From assembly GCF_001955695.1 (NCBI RefSeq), contig NZ_CP019236.1, positions 868,001 to 932,000 on the forward strand: 64,000 nucleotides of DNA, in the 5' to 3' direction. This DNA comes from Rhodoferax koreense (GTDB lineage Bacteria > Pseudomonadota > Gammaproteobacteria > Burkholderiales > Burkholderiaceae_C). Under the pieces are notes generated by a model. The model saw nothing but the letters and a program-made list of their open reading frames with translations. It was not told where the DNA came from and made no database searches. Of this stretch, positions 52,713 through 60,875 are shown one piece after another; within the stretch, counting starts at the first letter, position 1, and every line of letters begins with the position of its first letter. The translations under genes and the position numbers were made by a program.

Positions 52713-53474
52713 TTAGATGCTTGCTGAATATCGACAGAGCTTCCGATACCGCCAGAAAGCCGCAGACATCCATACTTTCAGCAGGCTTGCGACATGCCAA
52801 TAGAGATGGCGGTGGCTTTTGTGACTGGCACGCCGAGCATCGTGGATGGCTCGCAAGTTCTCATCAACTTGTAATTGCCAGCCAGCCAATCGTGCTCGCG
52901 CACAGATGTCGAAATCTTCCCCATACATGAAGAACCGCTCGTCAAAGCCATTGATTTCTGCGAAGGTCTTGCTTCGGAACAGCATGAACATGCCTGGAAT
53001 CCAAACCGGTACGGCGGGGCTTTGGTAATGTCTGGAGTGCCGACTCAATATTTCCTTTGGCGTGATAAGTGCGCGATGATTTTCCGGCGCCATTTTTCCC
53101 GGCTCGATGATGCGCGGAGCCAACAGCCCGCTCTTTGCGTCTGCTCGAGTGACGAGCGGCCCGAGCACATCGGCCGTCAGGCGTATATCGGGATTGAGAA
53201 TAAGAAACCATGGCGCTTTGCATGCCAAGAAGGCATGGTTATGGTTCGCCCCGAAGCCTTTGGGCTGTCTGTTATTGATGACGTCGACGGGAAATCGCAA
53301 GGCTAAATCCGCTAAATCACTTTTCTCTGGAATGTTGATTGTCAGCAGCACCCTGTCGATCACGGTGTGGCTGTATGTATCAAGCTGCTGCAGCAGCGGA
53401 AGTGCGAGTTCCAAATGTCCGTGGCTGACAATCGAAACCGTGACGGATAGGCGGGATGTGGCTGATCTTTGCAT
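52713..53474 (-). CDS. GT2 glycosyltransferase of low GC content
   Basis: A 253-residue GT2: VTVSIVSHGHLELALPLL, then GFGANHNHAF, LILNPDIRLTADV (metal-binding NPD) and the GFDERFFMYGEDFDICARARL stretch typical of rhamnosyltransferase-type GT2s. It is convergent to the long operon. In 52921-52980 I count 29 G/C of 60, against 60-70% nearby, so it looks recently acquired. Confidence 0.87.
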   Translation of the reverse strand: MQRSATSRLSVTVSIVSHGHLELALPLLQQLDTYSHTVIDRVLLTINIPEKSDLADLALRFPVDVINNRQPKGFGANHNHAFLACKAPWFLILNPDIRLTADVLGPLVTRADAKSGLLAPRIIEPGKMAPENHRALITPKEILSRHSRHYQSPAVPVWIPGMFMLFRSKTFAEINGFDERFFMYGEDFDICARARLAGWQLQVDENLRAIHDARRASHKSHRHLYWHVASLLKVWMSAAFWRYRKLCRYSASI

Positions 53475-53630
53475 GATATCGAGAGGTAGACCATTCTAGA
53501 TGTGCGTATGCACGATGGATGACGGCTGACCCCCGCATCTGTCGTCCCCTCGGGCACAATGCCATGAAGAGTTCTCGGCTCCGCCCATGGAGCACGTGTC
53601 CATTCCTAGTCCCCTGATTCGTTAGTTTGA

Positions 53631-54734
53631 ATGTTATTTCTGTTATTTCTGAGCTTCTGGGTGAGTATGTTTACCGGGATGTTGGTTGTGCGCCGAGCGC
53701 GCGGCCATGCGAAGCGTTACGGTGACGCCATGCCCCAGCGGTTTCACGTGGGGGATGTGCCTCGCTTAGGTGGCTTGGCGGTCTTTGTCGGGCTATTGGT
53801 CGCCTGGGGTGCTGCGATTGCGCTGTTTTTCGTCGAAAACTACGGGAATCTGGGCGTCCCGGCGTCGTTGGTCTGTGGCTGGACTTTGGCCGTGCTGCCG
53901 GCCTTGGTCGGAGGCATCGCGGAGGATCTCACGCAGCGGCTGAGTGTGCGTTATCGCTTGACGCTGACTGGTTTATCCGGCTTATTCGCTATATGGCTCG
54001 TTGGGGCCTCGGTACCTCGGCTTGGTATTCCTTTGGTGGACATGCTCCTATTCAGCGCCCCCTGGCTCGGCATGGTCCTCGCCCTCATCGCCATCATGGG
54101 CCTCCCCCACGCCTTCAACATCATTGACGGCTACAACGGCCTCTCGGGCATGGTCGCGTTGATCGTCTCCTTGGCGCTCATCTACGTGTCTTTGCAAGTG
54201 GGCGACCGCCAACTCGCCGGCATGCTCATCTGCCTCACCGGCGCCACAGCTGGCTTCCTGATCTGGAACTATCCCCGCGGCATGCTGTTCGCCGGGGATG
54301 GCGGGGCCTACCTCTGGGGCGTGGTGATCGCGCTGGGCAGCGTCGTGCTGGTGCAGCGGCACAACATGGTCTCGCCCTGGTTTCCGATGCTGCTGTTGAT
54401 CTACCCGGTATGGGAGACTTTCTTCTCCATCTACCGCAAGCTCACGCGGGGCGTGTCGCCGGGCGTGGCCGATGCCTTGCACTTTCACCAGCTCATCTAC
54501 CGCCGCATCGTGCACGGCGTCTTCCATGACGACGAGTCCCGCCGGGTGCTGATGCGCAACAACCGCACCTCGCCGTACCTGTGGGCCTTCACCTTGCTGA
54601 CCGTGGTGCCGGCCGTGCTCTTCTGGCGCAATACCGCCGTGCTGATGGGTTTTACCGCGCTGTTCGTCGTCACCTACGTAGCGGCCTACATGATGATCAT
54701 CCGCTTCAAGGTGCCGCGCTGGCTGCGGCGGTAG
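53631..54734 (+). CDS. WecA-like undecaprenyl-phosphate sugar-1-phosphate transferase
   Basis: A 367-residue membrane enzyme of the MraY/WecA family that puts the first sugar-1-phosphate on undecaprenyl phosphate. It has about ten membrane segments. Motifs are RFHVGDVPRLGGLAVF, PHAFNIIDGYNGLSGM, NYPRGMLFAGDGGAYLWG and HFHQLIYRR. The first 140 codons are clearly lower in GC than the rest (30/60 in 53941-54000 against 40/60 in 54061-54120), suggesting a chimeric gene. GlcNAc-1-phosphate is a plausible but unproven substrate. Confidence 0.88.
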   Translation: MLFLLFLSFWVSMFTGMLVVRRARGHAKRYGDAMPQRFHVGDVPRLGGLAVFVGLLVAWGAAIALFFVENYGNLGVPASLVCGWTLAVLPALVGGIAEDLTQRLSVRYRLTLTGLSGLFAIWLVGASVPRLGIPLVDMLLFSAPWLGMVLALIAIMGLPHAFNIIDGYNGLSGMVALIVSLALIYVSLQVGDRQLAGMLICLTGATAGFLIWNYPRGMLFAGDGGAYLWGVVIALGSVVLVQRHNMVSPWFPMLLLIYPVWETFFSIYRKLTRGVSPGVADALHFHQLIYRRIVHGVFHDDESRRVLMRNNRTSPYLWAFTLLTVVPAVLFWRNTAVLMGFTALFVVTYVAAYMMIIRFKVPRWLRR

Positions 54735-54740
54735 AGGCCG

Positions 54741-54760
54741 AAGGGCGCATGCGCCCTTTC
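54741..54760 (+). terminator. Possible hairpin after the wecA-like gene
   Basis: AAGGGCGCATGCGCCCTT is a perfect palindrome followed by only one further T and a C. It is the only terminator-like structure between the polysaccharide locus and argB. The short T run keeps confidence low. Confidence 0.4.
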
Positions 54761-54809
54761 ACAGTCCTCTCCTACAATCCGGCAGTTTTCTTTCTTCTGG
54801 AACCGCACC

Positions 54810-55715
54810 ATGTCCAACCCTGCCGATCCTGACCTGTCCAAAATCGCCCCGCGCGAGAAAGCCGAAATCCTGGCGCAGGCCTTGCCGTACATCCGCAAGT
54901 TCCACGGCAAGACGCTGGTCATCAAGTACGGCGGCAACGCCATGACCGATCCTGCGCTGCAGGCCGACTTCGCCGAAGACGTGGTGCTGCTGAAGCTGGT
55001 GGGCATGAACCCGGTGGTGGTGCATGGCGGCGGGCCGCAGATCGAGACAGCGCTCAAGCGGCTGGGCAAGACCGGGCATTTCATCCAGGGCATGCGCGTC
55101 ACCGACGAAGAGACCATGGAAGTGGTCGAATGGGTGCTGGCCGGCGAGGTGCAGCAGGACATCGTGGGCCTGATCAACCAGGCCGGTGGCAAGGCCGTGG
55201 GCCTGACGGGCCGTGACGGCGGGCTGATCCGCGCGCAGAAGCTCAAGATGGTCGACAACACCGATCCCACCAAGGAACACGACGTGGGCTCGGTCGGCGA
55301 CATCGTTGCGATCGACCCGAGCGTGGTCAAGGCGCTGCAGGACGACGCGTTCATTCCCGTCATCAGCCCGATCGGCTTCGGCGAGCAGAACGAAAGCTAC
55401 AACATCAATGCCGACGTGGTCGCCGGCAAGCTGGCCACGGTGCTCAAGGCTGAGAAGCTCGTGCTGCTGACCAACACGCCCGGCGTGCTCGACAAGGCTG
55501 GCAAGCTCTTGACCGACCTGACCGCGCGCGAGATCGACGAGCTGTTCGCCGACGGCACGATCTCCGGCGGCATGCTGCCCAAGATCGCTGGCGCGCTGGA
55601 TGCGGCCAAGAGCGGCGTGAACGCCGTGCACATCATCGACGGCCGCGTGCCGCACGCCATGCTGCTGGAGATCCTGACCGATCAGGCGTATGGCACGATG
55701 ATCCGGTCGCACTAG
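54810..55715 (+). CDS. argB: Acetylglutamate kinase
   Basis: It phosphorylates N-acetylglutamate in arginine synthesis. The 301-residue protein has [28 protein letters not shown] near residue 70, then [15 protein letters not shown] and the [14 protein letters not shown] stretch, followed by [13 protein letters not shown] possible -10 (TACAAT, 54773-54778) lies upstream. It is followed by slmA after 21 bases, a common betaproteobacterial pair, and marks the return to core chromosome. Confidence 0.96.
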   Translation: MSNPADPDLSKIAPREKAEILAQALPYIRKFHGKTLVIKYGGNAMTDPALQADFAEDVVLLKLVGMNPVVVHGGGPQIETALKRLGKTGHFIQGMRVTDEETMEVVEWVLAGEVQQDIVGLINQAGGKAVGLTGRDGGLIRAQKLKMVDNTDPTKEHDVGSVGDIVAIDPSVVKALQDDAFIPVISPIGFGEQNESYNINADVVAGKLATVLKAEKLVLLTNTPGVLDKAGKLLTDLTAREIDELFADGTISGGMLPKIAGALDAAKSGVNAVHIIDGRVPHAMLLEILTDQAYGTMIRSH

Positions 55716-55736
55716 TCGGACAGGGCGCCTTCCGCC

Positions 55737-56408
55737 ATGCCTGACGCCGACGCCCTCGAATCCGCCCCAGCGCTGGCGCCGGTGGCGGCCCCGCCGGTCG
55801 TCCGCAAGCGCCCCAAGCCCGGCGAGCGCCGCGTGCAGATCCTGCAGGCCCTGGCCGCGATGCTGGAGCAACCCGGTGCCGAGCGCATCACCACGGCGGC
55901 GCTGGCCGCCAGGCTCGAGGTGAGCGAGGCCGCGCTGTACCGGCACTTCGCCAGCAAGGCACAGATGTTCGAGGGGCTGATCGAGTTCATCGAGCAATCG
56001 GTGTTCTCGCTGATCAACCAGATCGTCGCGCGCCACGCCCTGGCCGTGGAAGCTGCAGCCGTGCCCGATGCCACCGCCGGTCCGCGCCAGGCGGGTCGGT
56101 TGGTGGTGATGCTGCTCCAGTTTGCGGAAAAAAACCCTGGCATGACGCGTGTCATGGTCGGCGACGCGCTGGTGTTCGAGAACGAACGGCTGCAGCAACG
56201 CATGAACCTGTTCTTCGACAAGATCGAGGCCACCTTGCGGCAGTGCCTGCGCCCTTCCGATGGCGCCACGCCAACGGTGGACGCCCAGGTGCAGGCCTCG
56301 CTGCTGACCGCCTTCGTGGTCGGGCGGCTGCAGCGTTTCGCCCGCTCGGGGTTCAAGCGGCTGCCGTCGGAATACCTGGAAGCCAGCCTGGCGCGCTTGC
56401 TGGCCTAG
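55737..56408 (+). CDS. slmA: Nucleoid occlusion factor SlmA (TetR fold)
   Basis: A 223-residue TetR-fold DNA-binding protein: GERRVQILQALAAMLEQPGAERITTAALA type HTH with EVSEAALYRHFASKAQMFEGLI, then IEQSVFSLINQI and the MTRVMVGDALVFEN segment. These match SlmA, which keeps FtsZ from assembling over the nucleoid. A non-conserved N-terminal tail of about 25 residues precedes the HTH. Placement next to argB supports the call. Confidence 0.9.
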   Translation: MPDADALESAPALAPVAAPPVVRKRPKPGERRVQILQALAAMLEQPGAERITTAALAARLEVSEAALYRHFASKAQMFEGLIEFIEQSVFSLINQIVARHALAVEAAAVPDATAGPRQAGRLVVMLLQFAEKNPGMTRVMVGDALVFENERLQQRMNLFFDKIEATLRQCLRPSDGATPTVDAQVQASLLTAFVVGRLQRFARSGFKRLPSEYLEASLARLLA

Positions 56409-56445
56409 CGGCCGAGATCAGTTGAACGGAGAGGGGGTTTGCCGC

Positions 56446-57501
56446 TCAAACCGCCACGCCCACCTTCGCCCCCGCATCCAGAATCTCCTGCCAGGTCTGG
56501 TCGTCCACGGTGATGCCTTCCTCGCGCCGGGCCACGCGGGTGGCGCGTTCGGGGTCGCCGGCAATCTTCACCGCGTCGAAGCCTGGCGCCACCGGACCCT
56601 TCTTGAGCCAGTCCACGAAGGCATCGGCCTCCCGCGCGAAGCTGGCCTGGGTGCCGAGCTTGGCCGGGTCGATGAGGATGGTCAGCATGCCGTTGACCAC
56701 GGCGCGCGCCGCCGTGGTGGGGTGGTGCCAGGTGCCGCCGCCGCTGAGCGCGCCGCCGAGCAGTTCACACGCCACCGCCATGCCGTAGCCCTTGTGTTCG
56801 CCGAAGGTCATGAGCGCGCCGAACAGACCGTTGCTCTGCGGCACCACCACCACGCCGGGATCGGTGGTCGGGTTGCCTTTCTCGTCGATCAGGGTGCCCG
56901 CCTCGACCTGGATGCCCTTGTTGTGCGCCACCCGCATCTTGCCCTGGGCCACGCGGCTGGTGGCGAAGTCGAGCACGAAGGGCTCGCGGCCTTCCAGCGG
57001 CACGCCGATGCAGCAAGGGTTGGTGCCAAAGCGGCCGTCCGCGCCGCCCCAGGGCGCCACCACCGGCCGCGACATCACATTGACGAAGTGGATGGACACC
57101 AGGCCCTGCGCCACCGCCATCTCGGCGAAGTGGCCGATGCGGCCCAGGTGGTGCGCGTTGCCCAGGGTCATGATGCAGCTGCCGTGCTGCTTGGCGCGCG
57201 CCATGCCGAGCTCCATCGCCTGCACGCCCACGATCTGGCCGTAGCCGCGTTGTCCGTCGAGCGACAGCATGGTGCCGATGTCGAGGTTGACCTTGACCGC
57301 CGCGTTGGGGCTCAGGCCTTTCTCGAGCACGGCGTCGACGTAGCGCGGCACCATGCCCACGCCGTGTGAATCGTGGCCGCTGAGGTTGGCCAGCACCAGG
57401 TTGGCCGCGACTTGGTCGGCCTCTTCGCGGCTGCTGCCGGCTGCTATCAGAATCGTAGCTACTTGCGCTTGTAGGTCGTGCGCTGGAATGGTTTTTGACA
57501 T
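56446..57501 (-). CDS. Ldh-family NAD(P)-dependent 2-hydroxyacid dehydrogenase
   Basis: A 351-residue enzyme of the malate/L-sulfolactate (YlbC/ComC) family. The catalytic segment SGHDSHGVGMVPRYVDAV is at residues 41-58, then MSRPVVAPWGGADGRFGTNP and FVLDFATSRVAQGKM. Its role beside an UxaA-type dehydratase and SDR enzymes suggests oxidation of a sugar acid or lactate-like product. Residues 1-20 are encoded by an interspersed repeat (57443-57499), so the N-terminus may not be ancestral. Confidence 0.9.
   Translation of the reverse strand: MSKTIPAHDLQAQVATILIAAGSSREEADQVAANLVLANLSGHDSHGVGMVPRYVDAVLEKGLSPNAAVKVNLDIGTMLSLDGQRGYGQIVGVQAMELGMARAKQHGSCIMTLGNAHHLGRIGHFAEMAVAQGLVSIHFVNVMSRPVVAPWGGADGRFGTNPCCIGVPLEGREPFVLDFATSRVAQGKMRVAHNKGIQVEAGTLIDEKGNPTTDPGVVVVPQSNGLFGALMTFGEHKGYGMAVACELLGGALSGGGTWHHPTTAARAVVNGMLTILIDPAKLGTQASFAREADAFVDWLKKGPVAPGFDAVKIAGDPERATRVARREEGITVDDQTWQEILDAGAKVGVAV
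57443..57499. repeat. Interspersed GCTA/GCGC element, copy 4 (start of the Ldh gene)
   Basis: Reverse strand order: TGTCAAAAACCATTCC, AGCGCACG, a spacer, AAGCGCAAG, then TAGCTACGATTCTGATAGC. It coincides with the first 20 codons, including the ATG, of the Ldh-family gene. Confidence 0.6.
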
Positions 57502-57539
57502 GTGAAAAGAGGCTTTGTTGGGATTCAGGGTCAGGGTTA

Positions 57540-57640
57540 CCGTTCGCGCTGAGCTTGTCGAAGGGCCTGTTGCAGAGGCTTCGACGGGCTCAGCCCGAAC
57601 GGGGGAGGGTGAAGTCCTTCGACAGGCTCAGGATGATCGG
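57540..57640. repeat. Palindromic interspersed repeat, cluster E
   Basis: CCGTTCGCGCTGAGCTTGTC and GCTTCGACGGGCTCAGCCCG form one unit. A second half-unit, CCTTCGACAGGCTCAGGATG, follows. It fills the gap between the Ldh and UxaA-type genes, which run in the same direction. Confidence 0.8.
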
Positions 57641-57650
57641 GGGGTGAGGA

Positions 57651-59195
57651 TCACATGACGGCGCCGACCTGCCATGGCACGAACTCGTTCTGCCCATAGC
57701 CATGCTTCTCGCTCTTGCTGCGCTCGCCCGAGGCGGTCGCCAGCACCAGCTCGAAGATGCGCCGGCCCATCTCCTGCACCGAGCTGCCGCCGTCGATGAT
57801 CTCGCCGCAGTTGATGTCCATGTCCTCCTCCTGCCGCTGCCACAGTGCGGAGTTGGTGGCCAGCTTGAGCGAAGGCGATGGCGCGCAGCCGTAGGCGCTG
57901 CCGCGGCCGGTGGTGAAGCAGATCACGTTGGCGCCGCCGGCCACCTGGCCCGTGGCGCTCACCGGGTCGTAGCCGGGGGTGTCCATGAAGACGAAGCCAT
58001 GCGCCGTTACCGGCTCGGCGTATTCGTACACGCCCTCCAGGTTGGTCGTGCCGCCCTTGGCCACGGCGCCGAGCGATTTCTCGAGGATGGTGGTTAGCCC
58101 GCCGGCCTTGTTGCCCGGCGATGGGTTGTTGTTCATCTCGCCGCCGTTGATCTCGGTGTAGTGCTCCCACCACTTGATGCGGTTCACCAGCTTCTCGGCG
58201 ATCTCGGGCTTGACGGCGCGGCGCGTGAGCAGATGCTCGGCGCCATACACCTCGGGCGTTTCGCTGAGGATGGCCGTGCCGCCATGCGCCACCAGCAGGT
58301 CCACCGCCGCGCCGAGCGCCGGGTTCGCGCTGATGCCCGAATACCCGTCCGAGCCGCCGCATTGCAGGCCGATGGTGATGTGGGACGCGCTGCAGGGCTC
58401 GCGCTTTACGTCGTTCACGCGCGGCAGCATCTCGGTGATCAGCTCGATGCCTTTCTTCACGGTCTTCTGCGTGCCGCCGGTGTCCTGGATGTTGAAGGTG
58501 CGGAAGTTCTCGCCCTCCTTCAGCGAGGCATGGGCCAGCCAGGCGGTGATCTGCGCGGCCTCGCAACCCAGGCCGATCGCGATCACGCCGCCAAAGTTGG
58601 CATGCGTGGCGTAACCGGTGAGGGTGCGCTCCAGCAGCTGCATGCCCAGGCCTTCGGTGTCCATGCCGCAGCCCGTGCCGTGGGTCAGTGCCACCACGCC
58701 GTCGATGTTGGGGAAGTCGGCCAGTGCCGACGGATTGGTCTGGCGCGAGAAGTGCGCCGCGATGGCCTTGGCCGCGGTGGCCGAGCAGTTCACGCTGGAG
58801 AGGATGCCGATGTAGTTGCGCGTGGCCACGCGGCCGTCGGGCCGCTTGATGCCCATGAACGTGGCCTCCAGGCGGGGCGCGTCTGGCTTCACGTCGGCGC
58901 CGAAGGCGTAGTCGCGTGCAAAGTCACCCTTGTCCGGTCCCATGTTCAGGTTGTGCGTGTGCACGTGTTCACCCGGGCCGATCGGGCGCGAGGCGAAGCC
59001 GATGATCTGGTTGTAGCGCCGCACCGGCTCGCCGGTGGCGATGGCGTGGGTGGCGATCTTGTGGCCCGGCGGAATGATGCCGCGCACGGCGATGCCTTCG
59101 ACCACCGCACCGCCGAGCAGTTGCTGGCGCGAGATCAGCACGTCGTCCTGGGGGTGGAGCCGGATGAAAGGAGGGGTGGCGGTGGTGGTGGTCAT
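57651..59195 (-). CDS. UxaA-family (altronate/galactarate-type) dehydratase
   Basis: A 514-residue enzyme with an N-terminal SAF domain (IRLHPQDDVLISRQQLL, residues about 10-95) and a C-terminal UxaA domain (LTHGTGCGMDTEG; GLGCEAAQ; GLQCGGSDGYSGI; TPGYDPVSATGQVAGGANV). It would dehydrate a sugar acid to a 2-keto-3-deoxy acid. The full-length fused form is usual. It is flanked by the Ldh gene and a GntR regulator and is likely the dehydratase of this pathway. The exact acid is unresolved. Confidence 0.9.
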   Translation of the reverse strand: MTTTTATPPFIRLHPQDDVLISRQQLLGGAVVEGIAVRGIIPPGHKIATHAIATGEPVRRYNQIIGFASRPIGPGEHVHTHNLNMGPDKGDFARDYAFGADVKPDAPRLEATFMGIKRPDGRVATRNYIGILSSVNCSATAAKAIAAHFSRQTNPSALADFPNIDGVVALTHGTGCGMDTEGLGMQLLERTLTGYATHANFGGVIAIGLGCEAAQITAWLAHASLKEGENFRTFNIQDTGGTQKTVKKGIELITEMLPRVNDVKREPCSASHITIGLQCGGSDGYSGISANPALGAAVDLLVAHGGTAILSETPEVYGAEHLLTRRAVKPEIAEKLVNRIKWWEHYTEINGGEMNNNPSPGNKAGGLTTILEKSLGAVAKGGTTNLEGVYEYAEPVTAHGFVFMDTPGYDPVSATGQVAGGANVICFTTGRGSAYGCAPSPSLKLATNSALWQRQEEDMDINCGEIIDGGSSVQEMGRRIFELVLATASGERSKSEKHGYGQNEFVPWQVGAVM

Positions 59196-59227
59196 CGTGG
59201 TTGGTGTCTGGTGGTGTGAGGGGAATT

Positions 59228-59956
59228 TCAGCTGGGTTTGACACGCCGCCAGCTCACGCTGAAGCGGATGTGCGATTTGTCCATGTGGGCCTGCATCGCG
59301 GTGCGTGCTGCGGGGCCGTCGTGCGCGCGCACGGCGGCGACGATGGCCTCGTGTTCGTCGATCGCCGCGCGCCAGGATTCCACGGTCTCGAAGTAGCCGC
59401 CGAGCCGCGTGAACAGCGGGCCGCGGCGTGAATCCCAGAAGGTCTGCACGGTCTCGGTCAGCACCGTGTTGCCGCAGGCTTGCACGACGGCCAGGTGGAA
59501 GGCGCGGTCGCCCTCCAGCGGCAGCACGCCGAGCGCCGTGTCGCGGCGCATCGAGGCCATGGCCTGGTCCATGGCCTTGAGGTCGCGCGGGCGCGCCTGC
59601 ACGGCGGCGAGTGCGGCGATCTCGCCTTCGACCACGCGGCGGGCGCGGATCAATTCGAGCGGCCCCCATTCGGTCGGCGGCACCTGCACGTCGCGGCTCG
59701 CGCCGGCATCGCCGGCCCGGGTGCTGCGGTCGAGCACATACACGCCCGAGCCGGTGCGCACCTCGACCCAGCCTTCGACTTCCATGGCGATCAGCGCCTC
59801 GCGCACCGAGGGGCGGCTCACGCCGAGTTGCTGCGCCAGTTCGCGCTCGGCGGGCAGGCGGGCGCCCACGGCGAACTCGCCGGCCTCGATCAGCGCGCGC
59901 AATTGCTCGGCGATCTGGCGGTACAGGCGTTGGGGTTCGAGGGTCTGCAGGGGCAT
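59228..59956 (-). CDS. GntR/FadR-family (FCD) transcriptional regulator
   Basis: A 242-residue regulator. The N-terminal winged helix is LPAERELAQQLGVSRPSVRE (about residues 29-48), and the C-terminal FCD ligand domain contains FHLAVVQACGN and the IDEHEAIVAAVRAHDG segment with metal-site His. It diverges from the SDR genes with inverted repeats between, so it probably represses this sugar-acid cluster until a pathway acid is bound. Confidence 0.9.
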   Translation of the reverse strand: MPLQTLEPQRLYRQIAEQLRALIEAGEFAVGARLPAERELAQQLGVSRPSVREALIAMEVEGWVEVRTGSGVYVLDRSTRAGDAGASRDVQVPPTEWGPLELIRARRVVEGEIAALAAVQARPRDLKAMDQAMASMRRDTALGVLPLEGDRAFHLAVVQACGNTVLTETVQTFWDSRRGPLFTRLGGYFETVESWRAAIDEHEAIVAAVRAHDGPAARTAMQAHMDKSHIRFSVSWRRVKPS

Positions 59957-59989
59957 GGGTGGCGTGGCGCCTTGTGACGTGTGCGGCCA

Positions 59990-60029
59990 TTAAGGGTAAG
60001 CCTTAATTGGCCAAGTGGTAAGGCCAATT
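59990..60029. promoter_or_regulatory. Two overlapping inverted repeats, putative GntR operator
   Basis: TTAAGG-GTAAG-CCTTAA (59990-60006) and AATTGGCC ... GGCCAATT (60005-60012 and 60022-60029) lie in the 163-base gap between the divergent regulator and the first SDR gene. This is a natural operator site for the FadR-type protein; the assignment is inference. Confidence 0.45.
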
Positions 60030-60119
60030 CATAATCCCACATTCCCATCACGGCAACATCCGGCAAAACCCTGAATCACGGGCCCCATTCCGGATGGGCC
60101 ACAACCACTTTGGAGTGTT

Positions 60120-60875
60120 ATGAGGCTTAAAGGTAAAACCGCGCTGGTCACGGCGGCTGGACAGGGGATCGGCCAAGCCGCCGTGATGGCGCTGGCGGCC
60201 GAGGGGGCCCAGGTCTGGGCCACCGACGTGAACGAAAAACTGCTGGCGGCCTATGAGGGTGTGGCCAACGTCAAGGCCTTGCCGCTGAACGTGCTCGACA
60301 AGGCCGCCATCCAGGCGTTGATCGCCGGCATGCCGCAGATCGACGTGTTGTTCAACTGCGCGGGCGTGGTGCACAACGGCAGCATCGAGGCCGCCACCGA
60401 CGACGACCTCGATTTCGCCTTCAACCTCAACGTGCGCGCGCAGTTCTGGGCCATCCAGGCCGCGCTGCCGCGCATGCTGACCAACACCAGCCCGACCGGC
60501 AGCCAGGGCTGGGGCAGCATCATCAACATGGCCAGCGTCTGTGGCAGCCTCAAGGGCCTGCCGAACCGCTGCGTCTACGGCACGACCAAGGCGGCCGTGG
60601 TCGGCCTCACCAAGAGCGTGGCCGCCGACTACGTGGCCCGCGGCATCCGCTGCAACGCCATCGCACCCGGCACCGTGGACACGCCTTCGCTGCACGACCG
60701 CATCAACGCCAACGCCGACCCGGTCGCCGCGCGTGCCGCCTTCGTCGCACGCCAGCCCATGGGGCGCCTGGCGCAGGCGCACGAGATCGTGCCCATCGTG
60801 GTCTATCTGGCCGGCGACGAATCCGCGTTCGCCACGGGCCAGGTCTATTCCGTCGACGGCGGCATGACCATATGA
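60120..60875 (+). CDS. SDR-family sugar-acid dehydrogenase
   Basis: A 251-residue classical SDR: ALVTAAGQGIGQAAVMALAA (cofactor loop), NCAGVVHNG, then INMASVCGSLKGLPNRCVYG with the Ser/Tyr/Lys triad (YGTTK), and the PGTVDTPSL loop. It resembles 2-keto-3-deoxy-L-fuconate / L-rhamnonate dehydrogenases. GGAG precedes the ATG by five bases. It overlaps the next SDR gene by 4 bases. Confidence 0.87.
   Translation: MRLKGKTALVTAAGQGIGQAAVMALAAEGAQVWATDVNEKLLAAYEGVANVKALPLNVLDKAAIQALIAGMPQIDVLFNCAGVVHNGSIEAATDDDLDFAFNLNVRAQFWAIQAALPRMLTNTSPTGSQGWGSIINMASVCGSLKGLPNRCVYGTTKAAVVGLTKSVAADYVARGIRCNAIAPGTVDTPSLHDRINANADPVAARAAFVARQPMGRLAQAHEIVPIVVYLAGDESAFATGQVYSVDGGMTI

Noticed and set aside
27904..54734. 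Prophage or integrative element as explanation for the island
   Set aside because: No integrase, tRNA target, direct-repeat ends or phage genes; the composition breaks fall inside conserved flanking genes, which fits allelic exchange better.
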